NCBI GenBank assembly: GCA_029942065.1
Contig: JAPYTY010000129.1
Location: 1 to 6,345 of the forward strand
Source: Acidobacteriota bacterium
Lineage (GTDB): Bacteria > Acidobacteriota > UBA6911 > RPQK01 > JADFOI01
Length of the DNA: 6,345 nucleotides
Direction of reading: 5' to 3'
Shown here: piece by piece, positions 1 to 5,443 of the stretch
Numbering within the stretch: position 1 is the stretch's first letter
Layout of the letters: each line of letters opens with the position of its first letter
The notes under the pieces: model-generated
Database searches by the model: none
What the model saw: the letters and a program-made list of their open reading frames with translations, nothing else
Told to the model about the DNA's origin: nothing
Position numbers and translations under genes: made by a program

Positions 1-264
1 GGGGTGGACCGCGGCCTGGACCACGCCTTCCAGGCCGGATAGGACTTCGACCCGGGGGAGTCGCCCTCGCAGCTCTCGAGCGGCCTCTTCATTTTCCAGA
101 GCGATCAGCTGGGGACGATACCTCAATGCCTGATCGTACAGGGCGTCGACACTTTTGCGAGCGGCCAAAGTTGAGACCTGGAAGCGATCAGGGTACAGAT
201 CGACGAGGTCCAGAGCGCTCTTTCCAATGGAGCCGGTGGAGCCCAGAATCGATAGCTTTTTCAA
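1..264 (-). CDS. dxr: 1-deoxy-D-xylulose 5-phosphate reductoisomerase, N-terminal part (cut by the window edge)
   Basis: Dxr (IspC) converts 1-deoxy-D-xylulose 5-phosphate to 2-C-methyl-D-erythritol 4-phosphate with NADPH in the cytoplasm, the committed step of the MEP isoprenoid pathway. Only the first 88 codons are present. The protein begins MKKLSILGSTGSIGKSALDL, with the NADPH-binding glycine-rich loop GSTGSIG at residues 8-14, the hallmark of the family. Further along, EVLSGLEGV matches the usual end of the first Rossmann region. The start is read as TTG at 264-262: in this frame the only upstream codons before the cdsA stop are GTT and GCC, so no ATG is available. No clear Shine-Dalgarno sequence precedes it. 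The gene starts 6 bases after the cdsA stop, so translation is probably coupled to cdsA. The family is normally close to 400 residues, so about three quarters lies outside the window. Confidence 0.93.
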   Translation of the reverse strand, partial: MKKLSILGSTGSIGKSALDLVDLYPDRFQVSTLAARKSVDALYDQALRYRPQLIALENEEAARELRGRLPRVEVLSGLEGVVQAAVHP

Positions 265-270
265 AACGGC

Positions 271-1056
271 TCATTCTACCAAACGGAGGAGGCAGTAGTA
301 GGCCGGAAGGGCAAAGAAGAGGCTGTCGAGACGGTCCAGGATGCCTCCGTGGCCTGGAAGCAGATTGGAACTGTCTTTGAGATTCGCCGAACGTTTGATC
401 ATGGACTCAAACAAATCGCCCACCATACCTGCTGCGCCCATAACGAGACCGGCAAGTACCAGAAAGGACACGCTCCGGGCGGGGATAAAATAGTGTCCGA
501 AAAGGAGGGCGGCGAGTATGGAGCCCACAAAGCCGGCCAGGTATCCTTCCAGGGATTTGTTAGGACTGATCCTGGGGGTGACCTTGTGTTTTCCCCACCT
601 TCGACCCACTCCATAGGCAGCCATATCCCCGGCCCAGATCACCGAGAGGATGAGCAAGAGCTCTTTCCACCTTCCCTCATGATGCAGATTTCCGGCAATG
701 GACAAAGGAATGCTCAGATAGGTGATGGCCAGAAGATTTCCCGACGCCGAAAGGAACCCGGATTTACATTGACGGGATTCAAGGACGCTTTTCCCCATAC
801 AGACCAAGATCGTGAGAACCAGAAATCCCATCACCCAGGTGGAAGAATAGACCCAGATCCAGGGTAAAAACAGGGCCAGCGGAAAGCTGAGTCCGTACCC
901 TTTGACGTCATGGACAGCCAGCAGTCGAAACAGTTCAACCAGACTCAAGACAACAACGAGATCCAGGAACAGGAGGAACAGATAGGAGGGGAGGTAGCGT
1001 ACAGCGAGTACCACAAGGGGAAGGAGTACCGCCACTGTGGCGACCCGGCGCATCAT
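271..1056 (-). CDS. cdsA: Phosphatidate cytidylyltransferase (CDP-diglyceride synthase)
   Basis: CdsA is an integral membrane enzyme that makes CDP-diacylglycerol from phosphatidate and CTP, the branch point for bacterial phospholipids. The 261-residue protein is very hydrophobic: membrane segments are visible at about 5-20, 22-47, 57-85, 107-122, 132-147, 172-190, 196-213 and 245-258. The C-terminal family signature lies at 218-244 and reads SMIKR....KD....PGHGGILDRLD, with the metal-binding acidic residues intact. The preceding conserved block WAGDMAAYGVGRRWGKHK starts at residue 141, followed by SPNKSLEG at 164-171. The start ATG shares one base with the uppS stop (TGATG), which implies translational coupling; a second ATG follows immediately, so the start could be one codon later. 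Length is normal for the family (about 260-285). It lies between uppS and dxr, a classical lipid and isoprenoid neighbourhood. Confidence 0.95.
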   Translation of the reverse strand: MMRRVATVAVLLPLVVLAVRYLPSYLFLLFLDLVVVLSLVELFRLLAVHDVKGYGLSFPLALFLPWIWVYSSTWVMGFLVLTILVCMGKSVLESRQCKSGFLSASGNLLAITYLSIPLSIAGNLHHEGRWKELLLILSVIWAGDMAAYGVGRRWGKHKVTPRISPNKSLEGYLAGFVGSILAALLFGHYFIPARSVSFLVLAGLVMGAAGMVGDLFESMIKRSANLKDSSNLLPGHGGILDRLDSLFFALPAYYCLLRLVE

Positions 1057-1844
1057 CAGGTGCTCTGCAGCGAGGCAAAGTGAATTCCTCCGTAACGGCG
1101 GTCACGTCTTTGAAATTCCACTATCGCCTCGAGTAAATGCCCTGCACGAAAGTCCGGCCAAAGCACCTCGGTGACATAAATTTCGGCATAGGCAATCTGC
1201 CAGAGGAGAAAATTGCTGACTCGCATCTCACCACTGGTACGAATCAAAAGGTCCGGCTCGGGAAGTCCTTTCGTGTAGAGACTCTTCTCGATATCTTCTT
1301 CGTCAACAGGATAGGTTGCCGCATCTTTCAGCAAACGATTGAAGGCATCTACCAGTTCGAGACGACCACTGTAGTTCAAAGCAATCACCATTCTCGTTCC
1401 ACCGTTTCCCTGGGTCTCCTCTTCCGCGATCTTCAGCTCCCTACGAACGGAGGAGGGAAGTACATCGACACGTCCGATTGTCTGAAACCGAATGTTGTTT
1501 TTCTGGATGGTGGGTAATTCCTTCCGAATATATTCCTTGAGAAGACGCATGAGCTGGCTGACCTCGCTGCGTGGCCGTTTCCAGTTTTCAGCCGAAAAAG
1601 CATAAAGTGTCAGGACCGGAATCGACAGTCGCGCAGCGGTTTCGACGATCGCCCTGACGGCGGCGATTCCGGCTCTATGACCTTCCATGCGGGGTAAATG
1701 TCGCTGTTCGGCCCACCGACCGTTACCGTCCATGATCACCGCGATATGTTGAGGGAGTCTGTGGGGATCGAGGCGCTCAAGAATTTCCACCTCGGGGCTG
1801 GGAGGGTCGAAAATTCCCTTGAACTCTTTCACTAGCTCATTCAT
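1056..1844 (-). CDS. uppS: Undecaprenyl diphosphate synthase (cis-prenyltransferase)
   Basis: UppS elongates farnesyl diphosphate with eight isopentenyl diphosphates in cis to give the C55 carrier lipid for peptidoglycan and surface polysaccharides. With the chosen start the protein has 262 residues. Conserved blocks in order are HIAVIMDGNGRWA (33-45, catalytic Mg-binding Asp39), H56 and G59, LTLYAFSAENWKRP (78-91), ALNYSGRLELVDA (155-167), and LPEPDLLIRTSGE...SNFLLWQ.AYAE (194-221), which holds the diphosphate-binding Arg and the C-terminal Glu. The frame is open upstream to a GTG at 1913 and contains an ATG at 1889. I prefer the ATG at 1844 because the extra 23 residues are not family-like and the DGNGRW block already sits at residue 39 (about 25 in E. 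coli). No candidate start has a good Shine-Dalgarno sequence, so the N-terminus is the uncertain part. The 3' end overlaps cdsA by one base. Confidence 0.93.
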   Translation of the reverse strand: MNELVKEFKGIFDPPSPEVEILERLDPHRLPQHIAVIMDGNGRWAEQRHLPRMEGHRAGIAAVRAIVETAARLSIPVLTLYAFSAENWKRPRSEVSQLMRLLKEYIRKELPTIQKNNIRFQTIGRVDVLPSSVRRELKIAEEETQGNGGTRMVIALNYSGRLELVDAFNRLLKDAATYPVDEEDIEKSLYTKGLPEPDLLIRTSGEMRVSNFLLWQIAYAEIYVTEVLWPDFRAGHLLEAIVEFQRRDRRYGGIHFASLQST

Positions 1845-1941
1845 TGAGTTGATCGCTACCTTACCATACTGCTGGCCCGGATAACGCATTTTACGGGCCC
1901 ATTGCGGCAACACCGACTCGGATCTTGTCGGAAAGTGGCTC

Positions 1942-2676
1942 TCAATACCAGGTCTTCATCATATACAGGCCCTGAGCCGGTGCCGTGGGTCCGGCCATCC
2001 GTCGATTCCTGGAGGTTAAGATTTTTTGAATATCGCTCACAGGTCTCTTGCCGGATCCAATTTGCAGAAGCGTTCCGACTATATTGCGAACCATATGGTG
2101 AAGAAAACCGTTTGCCTCGACACGATAAGTCACATGGTATCCACGCTTTTGAATCTGTGAGAGGTAGACCTGGCGGGTTCGACTCTTGACCTGGGTTGCA
2201 GCGGCGGCAAATCCTGTGAAGTCATGGGTATCGCATAGTTGTTGGGCAGCTTCCTGCATGGCCTGAAGGTCCAGAGGATGTCTCACATGGAGGACGAGGT
2301 CGTGGAGAAAGGGAGACAGCGTAGGGCCGTTGTACAACTGGTACTCATACCGCTTCCTGATTGCATCCTTCTGGGCATGAAAACTTAAAGAAACGCGACT
2401 CAGGCTCATGATTCGAATATCCCACGGCAGGATCCCGTTGAGTGCCCGGATCAGCTTTTTCCGAGAAGTTGGTTGGGCGAGAGTGAAGTGGGCAACCTGG
2501 GCCATGGCGTGGACACCCGAATCGGTCCGGCCGGCGCCAATCACACTGACCGGCTGGCCGGCAAAGGTGCTGAGTGCGTCTCTCAGTTGACCCTGGATGG
2601 TCGTCTGGTTTTTTTGGATCTGCCAACCCGCGTATCGGGTGCCTATATATTTAAGCGTCGCTTTGTACTTGGGCAT
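1942..2676 (-). CDS. truA: tRNA pseudouridine(38-40) synthase TruA
   Basis: TruA isomerises uridines 38-40 in the anticodon stem-loop of many tRNAs to pseudouridine. The 244-residue product has the expected family length. Visible signatures are YIGTRYAGWQIQ (10-21), the catalytic motif GAGRTDSGVHA (47-57, nucleophile Asp52), FHAQKDAIRKRYEY (99-112), FLHHMVRNIVGTLL (191-204) and the C-terminal AP.QGLYM segment. The ATG at 2676 is chosen because it follows a strong Shine-Dalgarno sequence (see the separate entry); a GTG two codons earlier lies inside that site. The gene heads the minus-strand cluster truA-uppS-cdsA-dxr, with 97 bases between its stop and the preferred uppS start. Confidence 0.95.
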   Translation of the reverse strand: MPKYKATLKYIGTRYAGWQIQKNQTTIQGQLRDALSTFAGQPVSVIGAGRTDSGVHAMAQVAHFTLAQPTSRKKLIRALNGILPWDIRIMSLSRVSLSFHAQKDAIRKRYEYQLYNGPTLSPFLHDLVLHVRHPLDLQAMQEAAQQLCDTHDFTGFAAAATQVKSRTRQVYLSQIQKRGYHVTYRVEANGFLHHMVRNIVGTLLQIGSGKRPVSDIQKILTSRNRRMAGPTAPAQGLYMMKTWY

Positions 2677-2678
2677 CT

Positions 2679-2687
2679 TCACCTCCC
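2679..2687 (-). promoter_or_regulatory. Strong Shine-Dalgarno site that sets the truA start
   Basis: On the minus strand the sequence reads GGGAGGTGAAGATG. GGAGGTGA is a long match to the 16S anti-Shine-Dalgarno, and the GGAGG core ends 5 bases before the ATG at 2676. The in-frame GTG at 2682-2680 lies within this site and so cannot be the start. It is the only textbook ribosome binding site in the window. Confidence 0.85.
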
Positions 2688-2753
2688 GACCGTGCCGCTC
2701 ACAGATCGGCCGCTACATGACCCAGGTGACCCTCGGGCCGCCTTCTGTTTTCG

Positions 2754-2775
2754 GTCAGCGGGTCAGCCTGTCAGC
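2754..2775. repeat. Three GTCAGC hexamers at 8-bp spacing
   Basis: GTCAGC occurs at 2754-2759, 2762-2767 and 2770-2775, giving degenerate 8-bp units. The last copy overlaps the predicted yebC -35. It could be an operator-like array or chance; nothing else supports either reading. Confidence 0.4.
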
Positions 2776-2797
2776 TTTTTCGCCTCCATGCTACAAT
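2768..2797 (+). promoter_or_regulatory. Predicted sigma70-type promoter of yebC
   Basis: A -10 element TACAAT (2792-2797) is preceded by TG at 2789-2790, giving an extended -10 (TGCTACAAT). CTGTCA (2768-2773, 4 of 6 consensus bases) lies 18 bases upstream as a -35. Transcription would start near 2804 and leave a leader of about 27 bases before the yebC ATG. The region 2677-2830 separates divergent truA and yebC and contains no gene. For the opposite direction, the best truA -10 candidate is TATAGT on the minus strand (2811-2806), but I see no convincing -35 for it. Confidence 0.55.
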
Positions 2798-2830
2798 ACA
2801 GCTCTACTATATCAGCCGGAAAAATACCCT

Positions 2831-3583
2831 ATGTCAGGACATTCCAAATGGCATTCGATCAAGCACAAAAAGGCTAGCACCGACGCTAAGAGGGGAAAAC
2901 TCTTTACCCGTCTCATCAAAGAAATCAGTGTGGCGGCCCGTCTTGGCGGGGGCGACCTGGATTCCAACCCCAGATTGCGAGCCGCCGTGCAGTCGGCCAA
3001 AGATGCCAATATGCCCCAAAACAATATCAAGCGCGCCATCATGAAGGGAACGGGCGAACTTCCGGGCCAGAACTACGAATCCATTACCTATGAGGGATAC
3101 GGACCGGGAGGAGTGGCCGTCCTGGTCGAAGTCCTTACTGACAACAAGAACCGAACCGTCGCCGAGTTGCGCCACATCTTCTCCAAACAAGGGGGGAGCT
3201 TGGCTGAAACGGGTAGCGTGCAGTGGATATTCGAGAGGAAGGGATACCTTCTGGTCGAGTCGGAAAAAGTCTCGGAGGAGCGGTTAATGGAAGTAGCCCT
3301 TGAAGCTGGGGCCGAGGACCTGAAAAACGAGGGGGACACCTTTGGGGTCTACACCGACATGGAGGACTTTGAAGCGGTCAAGAAGGGATTGGACTCGGCC
3401 GGGATCGCGGTTGAGTCCGCCAGCTTGACGATGATTCCCCAGAACGAGGTACAGCTGGCCAGCAAGCAGGCAGAGCAGATGCTGAGACTCATGGATGCTC
3501 TTGATGACCATGAGGACGTGGCCAATATGTACGCTAACTTCGACATTGACGAATCCCAGATTGAATCGCTAACGCAGGCGTGA
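2831..3583 (+). CDS. yebC: YebC/TACO1-family translation-associated or DNA-binding protein
   Basis: This 250-residue protein belongs to the YebC/PmpR/TACO1 family, historically annotated as transcriptional regulators and more recently linked to ribosome function at difficult, proline-rich stretches. The family N-terminus MSGHSKWHSIKHKKASTDAK is present, followed by LFTRLIKEI.VAAR (24-37), NPRLRAAV..AK..NMPQNNIKRAI (46-70), the acidic block YEGYGPGGVA (87-96), ALTDNKNRT-like VLTDNKNRT (101-109), and FSKQGGSLAETGSVQWIF (117-134). Length fits the usual 240-250. The frame stays open upstream to 2597, but that would run through the promoter region; the ATG at 2831 restores the canonical N-terminus. 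Only a weak purine stretch (CGGAAAAA) precedes it. It is normally followed directly by ruvC; here a foreign-looking cassette starts 2 bases after its stop. Confidence 0.95.
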   Translation: MSGHSKWHSIKHKKASTDAKRGKLFTRLIKEISVAARLGGGDLDSNPRLRAAVQSAKDANMPQNNIKRAIMKGTGELPGQNYESITYEGYGPGGVAVLVEVLTDNKNRTVAELRHIFSKQGGSLAETGSVQWIFERKGYLLVESEKVSEERLMEVALEAGAEDLKNEGDTFGVYTDMEDFEAVKKGLDSAGIAVESASLTMIPQNEVQLASKQAEQMLRLMDALDDHEDVANMYANFDIDESQIESLTQA

Positions 3584-3585
3584 AT

Positions 3586-3617
3586 TCGTGCAGTCGTGCA
3601 ATCGTGCAGTCGTCACA
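3586..3617. repeat. Left 8-bp-periodic repeat array, containing the left inverted-repeat arm
   Basis: Four successive 8-bp units are TCGTGCAG, TCGTGCAA, TCGTGCAG and the degenerate TCGTCACA. Bases 3593-3613 form the left arm of an inverted repeat whose partner is at 4089-4109 (20 of 21 positions agree). The array begins 3 bases after the yebC stop and ends 5 bases before the stop of the minus-strand four-helix-bundle gene. Confidence 0.85.
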
Positions 3618-3622
3618 TCATC

Positions 3623-4018
3623 TTAGGAAGATTTGTTGGCTCGATGTGAGGTCTGCCGTTCCGTCATTGACCGAATGTAGGCACTTAACATTTGTGCCAG
3701 GCTAATCAGTTCTGTATCCAGCTCTTTCCGATCATCCTCGCTGATATACCTTTCATCGTAAGCAGTGATCAGATGATCACGTAGCTCACTGGCGGATCCC
3801 CTGCTTATTCGGCAATAGCGTTTGTTTTCTGCCCAGGATGCCTTTCCATGGCCTTCGGCAATATTGGACGTGAGACTCACCGCAGCTCGTCTCATTTGTT
3901 CGGCCATGCCATGCTGTTCCAACCTTGGAAAGATTCTGGTGAATGAGTAGATCCTTTTTCGAATGTTACGTGCTTTCTTCCAAACATCCAGTTCTGTAAA
4001 ACATCGAATCTGTACCAT
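3623..4018 (-). CDS. Four-helix-bundle protein, 23S rRNA intervening-sequence (S23/IVP) family
   Basis: This 131-residue protein matches the family of small helical proteins first found encoded inside intervening sequences of some 23S rRNA genes (PF05635/TIGR02436 type); the Avd accessory protein of diversity-generating retroelements is a relative. Visible family features are FTELDVWKKARNI (7-19), IYSFTRIFPRLEQHGMAEQM (23-42), RRAAVSLTSNIAEGHGKAS (43-61), then NKRYCRISRGSASELRDHL (65-83). A final helix (about 94-121) precedes a basic, polar tail. Length is typical (115-135). The frame is open upstream to 4135, but those residues would read through the right repeat, so the ATG at 4018 is preferred; its Shine-Dalgarno (AGAG) is weak. 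Molecular function in this free-standing context is unknown. The gene runs opposite to yebC and ruvC, and its codons are AT-richer than theirs, suggesting acquisition. Confidence 0.88.
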   Translation of the reverse strand: MVQIRCFTELDVWKKARNIRKRIYSFTRIFPRLEQHGMAEQMRRAAVSLTSNIAEGHGKASWAENKRYCRISRGSASELRDHLITAYDERYISEDDRKELDTELISLAQMLSAYIRSMTERQTSHRANKSS

Positions 4019-4088
4019 TAGGTTTTCTCTAGGCTTATTCGAGTGAATCGAAAAAACTACGAAACTCTTTTCTGGAACACTCAACCAC

Positions 4089-4109
4089 ACGACAGCACGA
4101 TTGCACGAC
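4089..4109. repeat. Right inverted-repeat arm of the four-helix-bundle cassette
   Basis: Read on the minus strand this arm contains GTCGTGCAATCGTGC and then GTCGT after one mismatched base. It equals the left arm at 3593-3613 except for A versus T at arm position 16. It also parses into 8-bp units (GTCGTGCA, ATCGTGCT, GTCGTGTG). It lies 70 bases upstream of the four-helix-bundle start and 32 bases upstream of the ruvC start. Confidence 0.85.
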
Positions 4110-4141
4110 CCTGGGTCAGCACCCGGTTGTATCATGATCCC

Positions 4142-4645
4142 GTGATTATCCTAGGCGTTGATCCCGGCAGTCAGGTGACCGGGTACGGGCTCATCCAGGT
4201 GGAAGGAAACCACGTCTGCTGTATCGAATACGGGGGAGTTCTGGGCACTGTCAAGGGCCAATCCAACCTCTTCCCGGATCGACTCAGGCGAATCTATTCA
4301 GAACTCCGCGAGGTGCTGAAGCGGCATACTCCTGCCGTGATGGCGGTGGAGGATATTTTCTTTTCCGTCAATGCCAAGAGCGCCCTGAAGCTGGGACAGA
4401 CTCGAGGCGTCGTCTTGTTGGCCGCCGGTCAATTTAAGATCCCTTTAGTCGAGTACACGCCCCTGGAAGTCAAAAAGGCGGTGGTCGGCTACGGAAGGGC
4501 CAGCAAGCAACAGATCCAGATGATGGTACGGACGCTGCTCAATCTTCGGGAGGAGCCTCGGCCCCACGACGCCGCAGATGCTCTGGCCATCGCTTTGTGT
4601 CATGCCTTCAACGGAAAAGGATCTCCTCGGAACCAGCTCCGGTAA
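4142..4645 (+). CDS. ruvC: Crossover junction endodeoxyribonuclease RuvC (Holliday junction resolvase)
   Basis: RuvC dimers cut Holliday junctions symmetrically during recombinational repair, working with the RuvAB branch-migration motor. The 167-residue protein (E. coli 173) starts MIILGVDPGSQVTGYGLI. The four acidic catalytic residues are all present: Asp7 (GVDPG), Glu70 (AVEDIFF), and Asp143 and Asp146 (HDAADALAIA). The block NAKSALKLGQTRGV (77-90) is also typical. The start is taken as GTG at 4142, which gives the canonical N-terminus. The frame is open back to an ATG at 4043, but that would read across the cassette's inverted repeat. No Shine-Dalgarno sequence is visible before the GTG, so initiation is weak, leaderless or disturbed. 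ruvA and ruvB, often next downstream, are not here. Confidence 0.94.
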   Translation: MIILGVDPGSQVTGYGLIQVEGNHVCCIEYGGVLGTVKGQSNLFPDRLRRIYSELREVLKRHTPAVMAVEDIFFSVNAKSALKLGQTRGVVLLAAGQFKIPLVEYTPLEVKKAVVGYGRASKQQIQMMVRTLLNLREEPRPHDAADALAIALCHAFNGKGSPRNQLR

Positions 4646-4744
4646 CCGTGATGATGCATGATCCGGGCCAGTGGTCTCATCTCGGACTCCTTCCTGAAGC
4701 CCGGAGTTGAGATTCCGCAGCGACTGAGGCATACTTTCAAAATC
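4646..4744 (+). promoter_or_regulatory. ruvC-cyclophilin spacer with a possible promoter and an imperfect hairpin
   Basis: This 99-base spacer holds no gene. TTGAGA (4707-4712), a 17-base spacer and CATACT (4730-4735) form a plausible sigma70-like promoter; its start site would lie near 4742, only a few bases before the ATG at 4745. ATCTC/GAGAT (4679-4683, 4709-4713) and ACTCC/GGAGT (4686-4690, 4703-4707) can pair as an imperfect hairpin with a 12-base loop. There is no U-run, so it is not a standard terminator. Both calls are weak. Confidence 0.3.
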
Positions 4745-5443
4745 ATGCTAGAAACTCGGCTTCAATCAATTCTCCTTGTGACCTGTCTGATCGTGTTTTC
4801 GGCGGGGTGTGGTTCCAGCCAGGAAGCGGGGGAGACACCTGATGAATCTGTAATGGTTGAACAGGAACCCGCCGTTCCAGGTGAACCTCATGCCGTCATG
4901 GAGACCGATCGGGGCACCATCGTGATTCGATTGCTTCCGGACCTGGCTCCCATGGCGGCCGAAAATTTTATCCAGCTGTCAGAGACCGGTTTTTATACGC
5001 GCACCGTATTTCACCGTATCTTGCCCAGTAAGATGATCCAGGGAGGAGATCCCAAATCCAAGGATAATGATCCTTACAACGATGGACAGGGAAACAGCGG
5101 GAAGTTTATTCGTGCCGAGTTCAGCTCCCATCCCTTTTCTGTGGGTGCGGTGGCCATGGCGCGCCAACCGGGAAACCCTGACTCTTCCAGCAGTCAATTC
5201 TTCATTGTCCTGGAACGGTCGCCCGAGTGGGACGGTGACTACACGATATTCGGGGAGGTGATCGAGGGATTGGAGGTGGCCGAGGAGATTTCCCGCACTC
5301 CCTTGTCCAAAGATGAGCGCTTGAGTGGCCGACCCGTAGTGGCCACCCGCATCAAGCAGATTGTCATCGAGCATCGGGAAGTCGTTGAGGAGACCGAAGA
5401 AGAGGAAGAGAGCCAGACCGAGTCCTCGGTCACGAGACCCTGA
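4745..5443 (+). CDS. Cyclophilin-type peptidyl-prolyl cis-trans isomerase, probable lipoprotein
   Basis: This enzyme family catalyses cis-trans isomerisation of peptidyl-proline bonds and assists folding. The 232-residue precursor begins with a lipoprotein signal peptide: a short basic N-region (MLETR), hydrophobic core ILLVTCLIVF (9-18) and SAGC with the lipid-acceptor Cys22. Processing would place it at the periplasmic face of a membrane. After a polar linker (about 23-48) comes the cyclophilin domain (about 50-210): VMETDRGTIVIRL, FHRILPSKMIQGGD (89-102, active-site Arg91 and Gln99), GAVAMAR (134-140), SSQFFIVL (149-156) and YTIFGEVIEGLEV (166-178). The position of the hydrophobic-pocket Phe (human CypA Phe60) is Lys96. 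A very acidic tail follows (EETEEEEE, 215-222). The frame is open to 4658, but the ATG at 4745 gives a normal signal peptide. It ends abutting the convergent grpE stop. Confidence 0.9.
   Translation: MLETRLQSILLVTCLIVFSAGCGSSQEAGETPDESVMVEQEPAVPGEPHAVMETDRGTIVIRLLPDLAPMAAENFIQLSETGFYTRTVFHRILPSKMIQGGDPKSKDNDPYNDGQGNSGKFIRAEFSSHPFSVGAVAMARQPGNPDSSSSQFFIVLERSPEWDGDYTIFGEVIEGLEVAEEISRTPLSKDERLSGRPVVATRIKQIVIEHREVVEETEEEEESQTESSVTRP

Larger units (their letters stand above)
3586..4109 (-). mobile_element. Putative inverted-repeat-flanked cassette carrying a four-helix-bundle (S23/IVP-family) gene
   Basis: A unit of about 520 bases separates yebC from ruvC, which are usually adjacent. Its ends are a 21-bp inverted repeat (3593-3613 and 4089-4109) with one mismatch, each arm made of 8-bp units. 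It carries one minus-strand gene and nothing resembling a transposase. Bases 3961-4080 are 37.5% GC (45/120), against 53% in a sample of ruvC (32/60 at 4321-4380). I see no target-site duplication outside the arms. That it was inserted is inferred from synteny, base composition and the flanking repeats. If real it must be moved in trans or be a relic. Confidence 0.55.

Noticed and set aside
349..867. 172-codon plus-strand ORF
   Set aside because: It lies wholly antisense to cdsA, whose signature and membrane pattern are unambiguous. The product is low in recognisable structure and rich in G, H and Q, as expected for a shadow frame.
2597..2830. 78-codon N-terminal extension of yebC
   Set aside because: It would run through the truA 5' end, the Shine-Dalgarno complement and the predicted promoter. 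The family N-terminus MSGHSKWH begins exactly at the ATG at 2831.
3586..3617. CRISPR array
   Set aside because: Units are 8 bp and contiguous with no spacers, and there are no cas genes.
3620..3634. Rho-independent terminator of yebC (ATCTT/AAGAT hairpin with a short T-run)
   Set aside because: A 5-bp AT-rich stem with a 3-base loop and only three Ts is too weak, and it overlaps the stop codon of the opposite gene.
3623..4018. Avd protein of a diversity-generating retroelement
   Set aside because: The fold family is related, but there is no reverse transcriptase, template repeat or variable repeat nearby, and the flanking genes are housekeeping.
4019..4135. 39-codon N-terminal extension of the four-helix-bundle gene
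   Set aside because: It also translates the right inverted repeat, and family members normally begin close to the ELDVWKKA block.
4043..4141. 33-codon N-terminal extension of ruvC
   Set aside because: It reads across the cassette's right inverted repeat and is unlike any RuvC N-terminus. The GTG at 4142 gives a canonical start.
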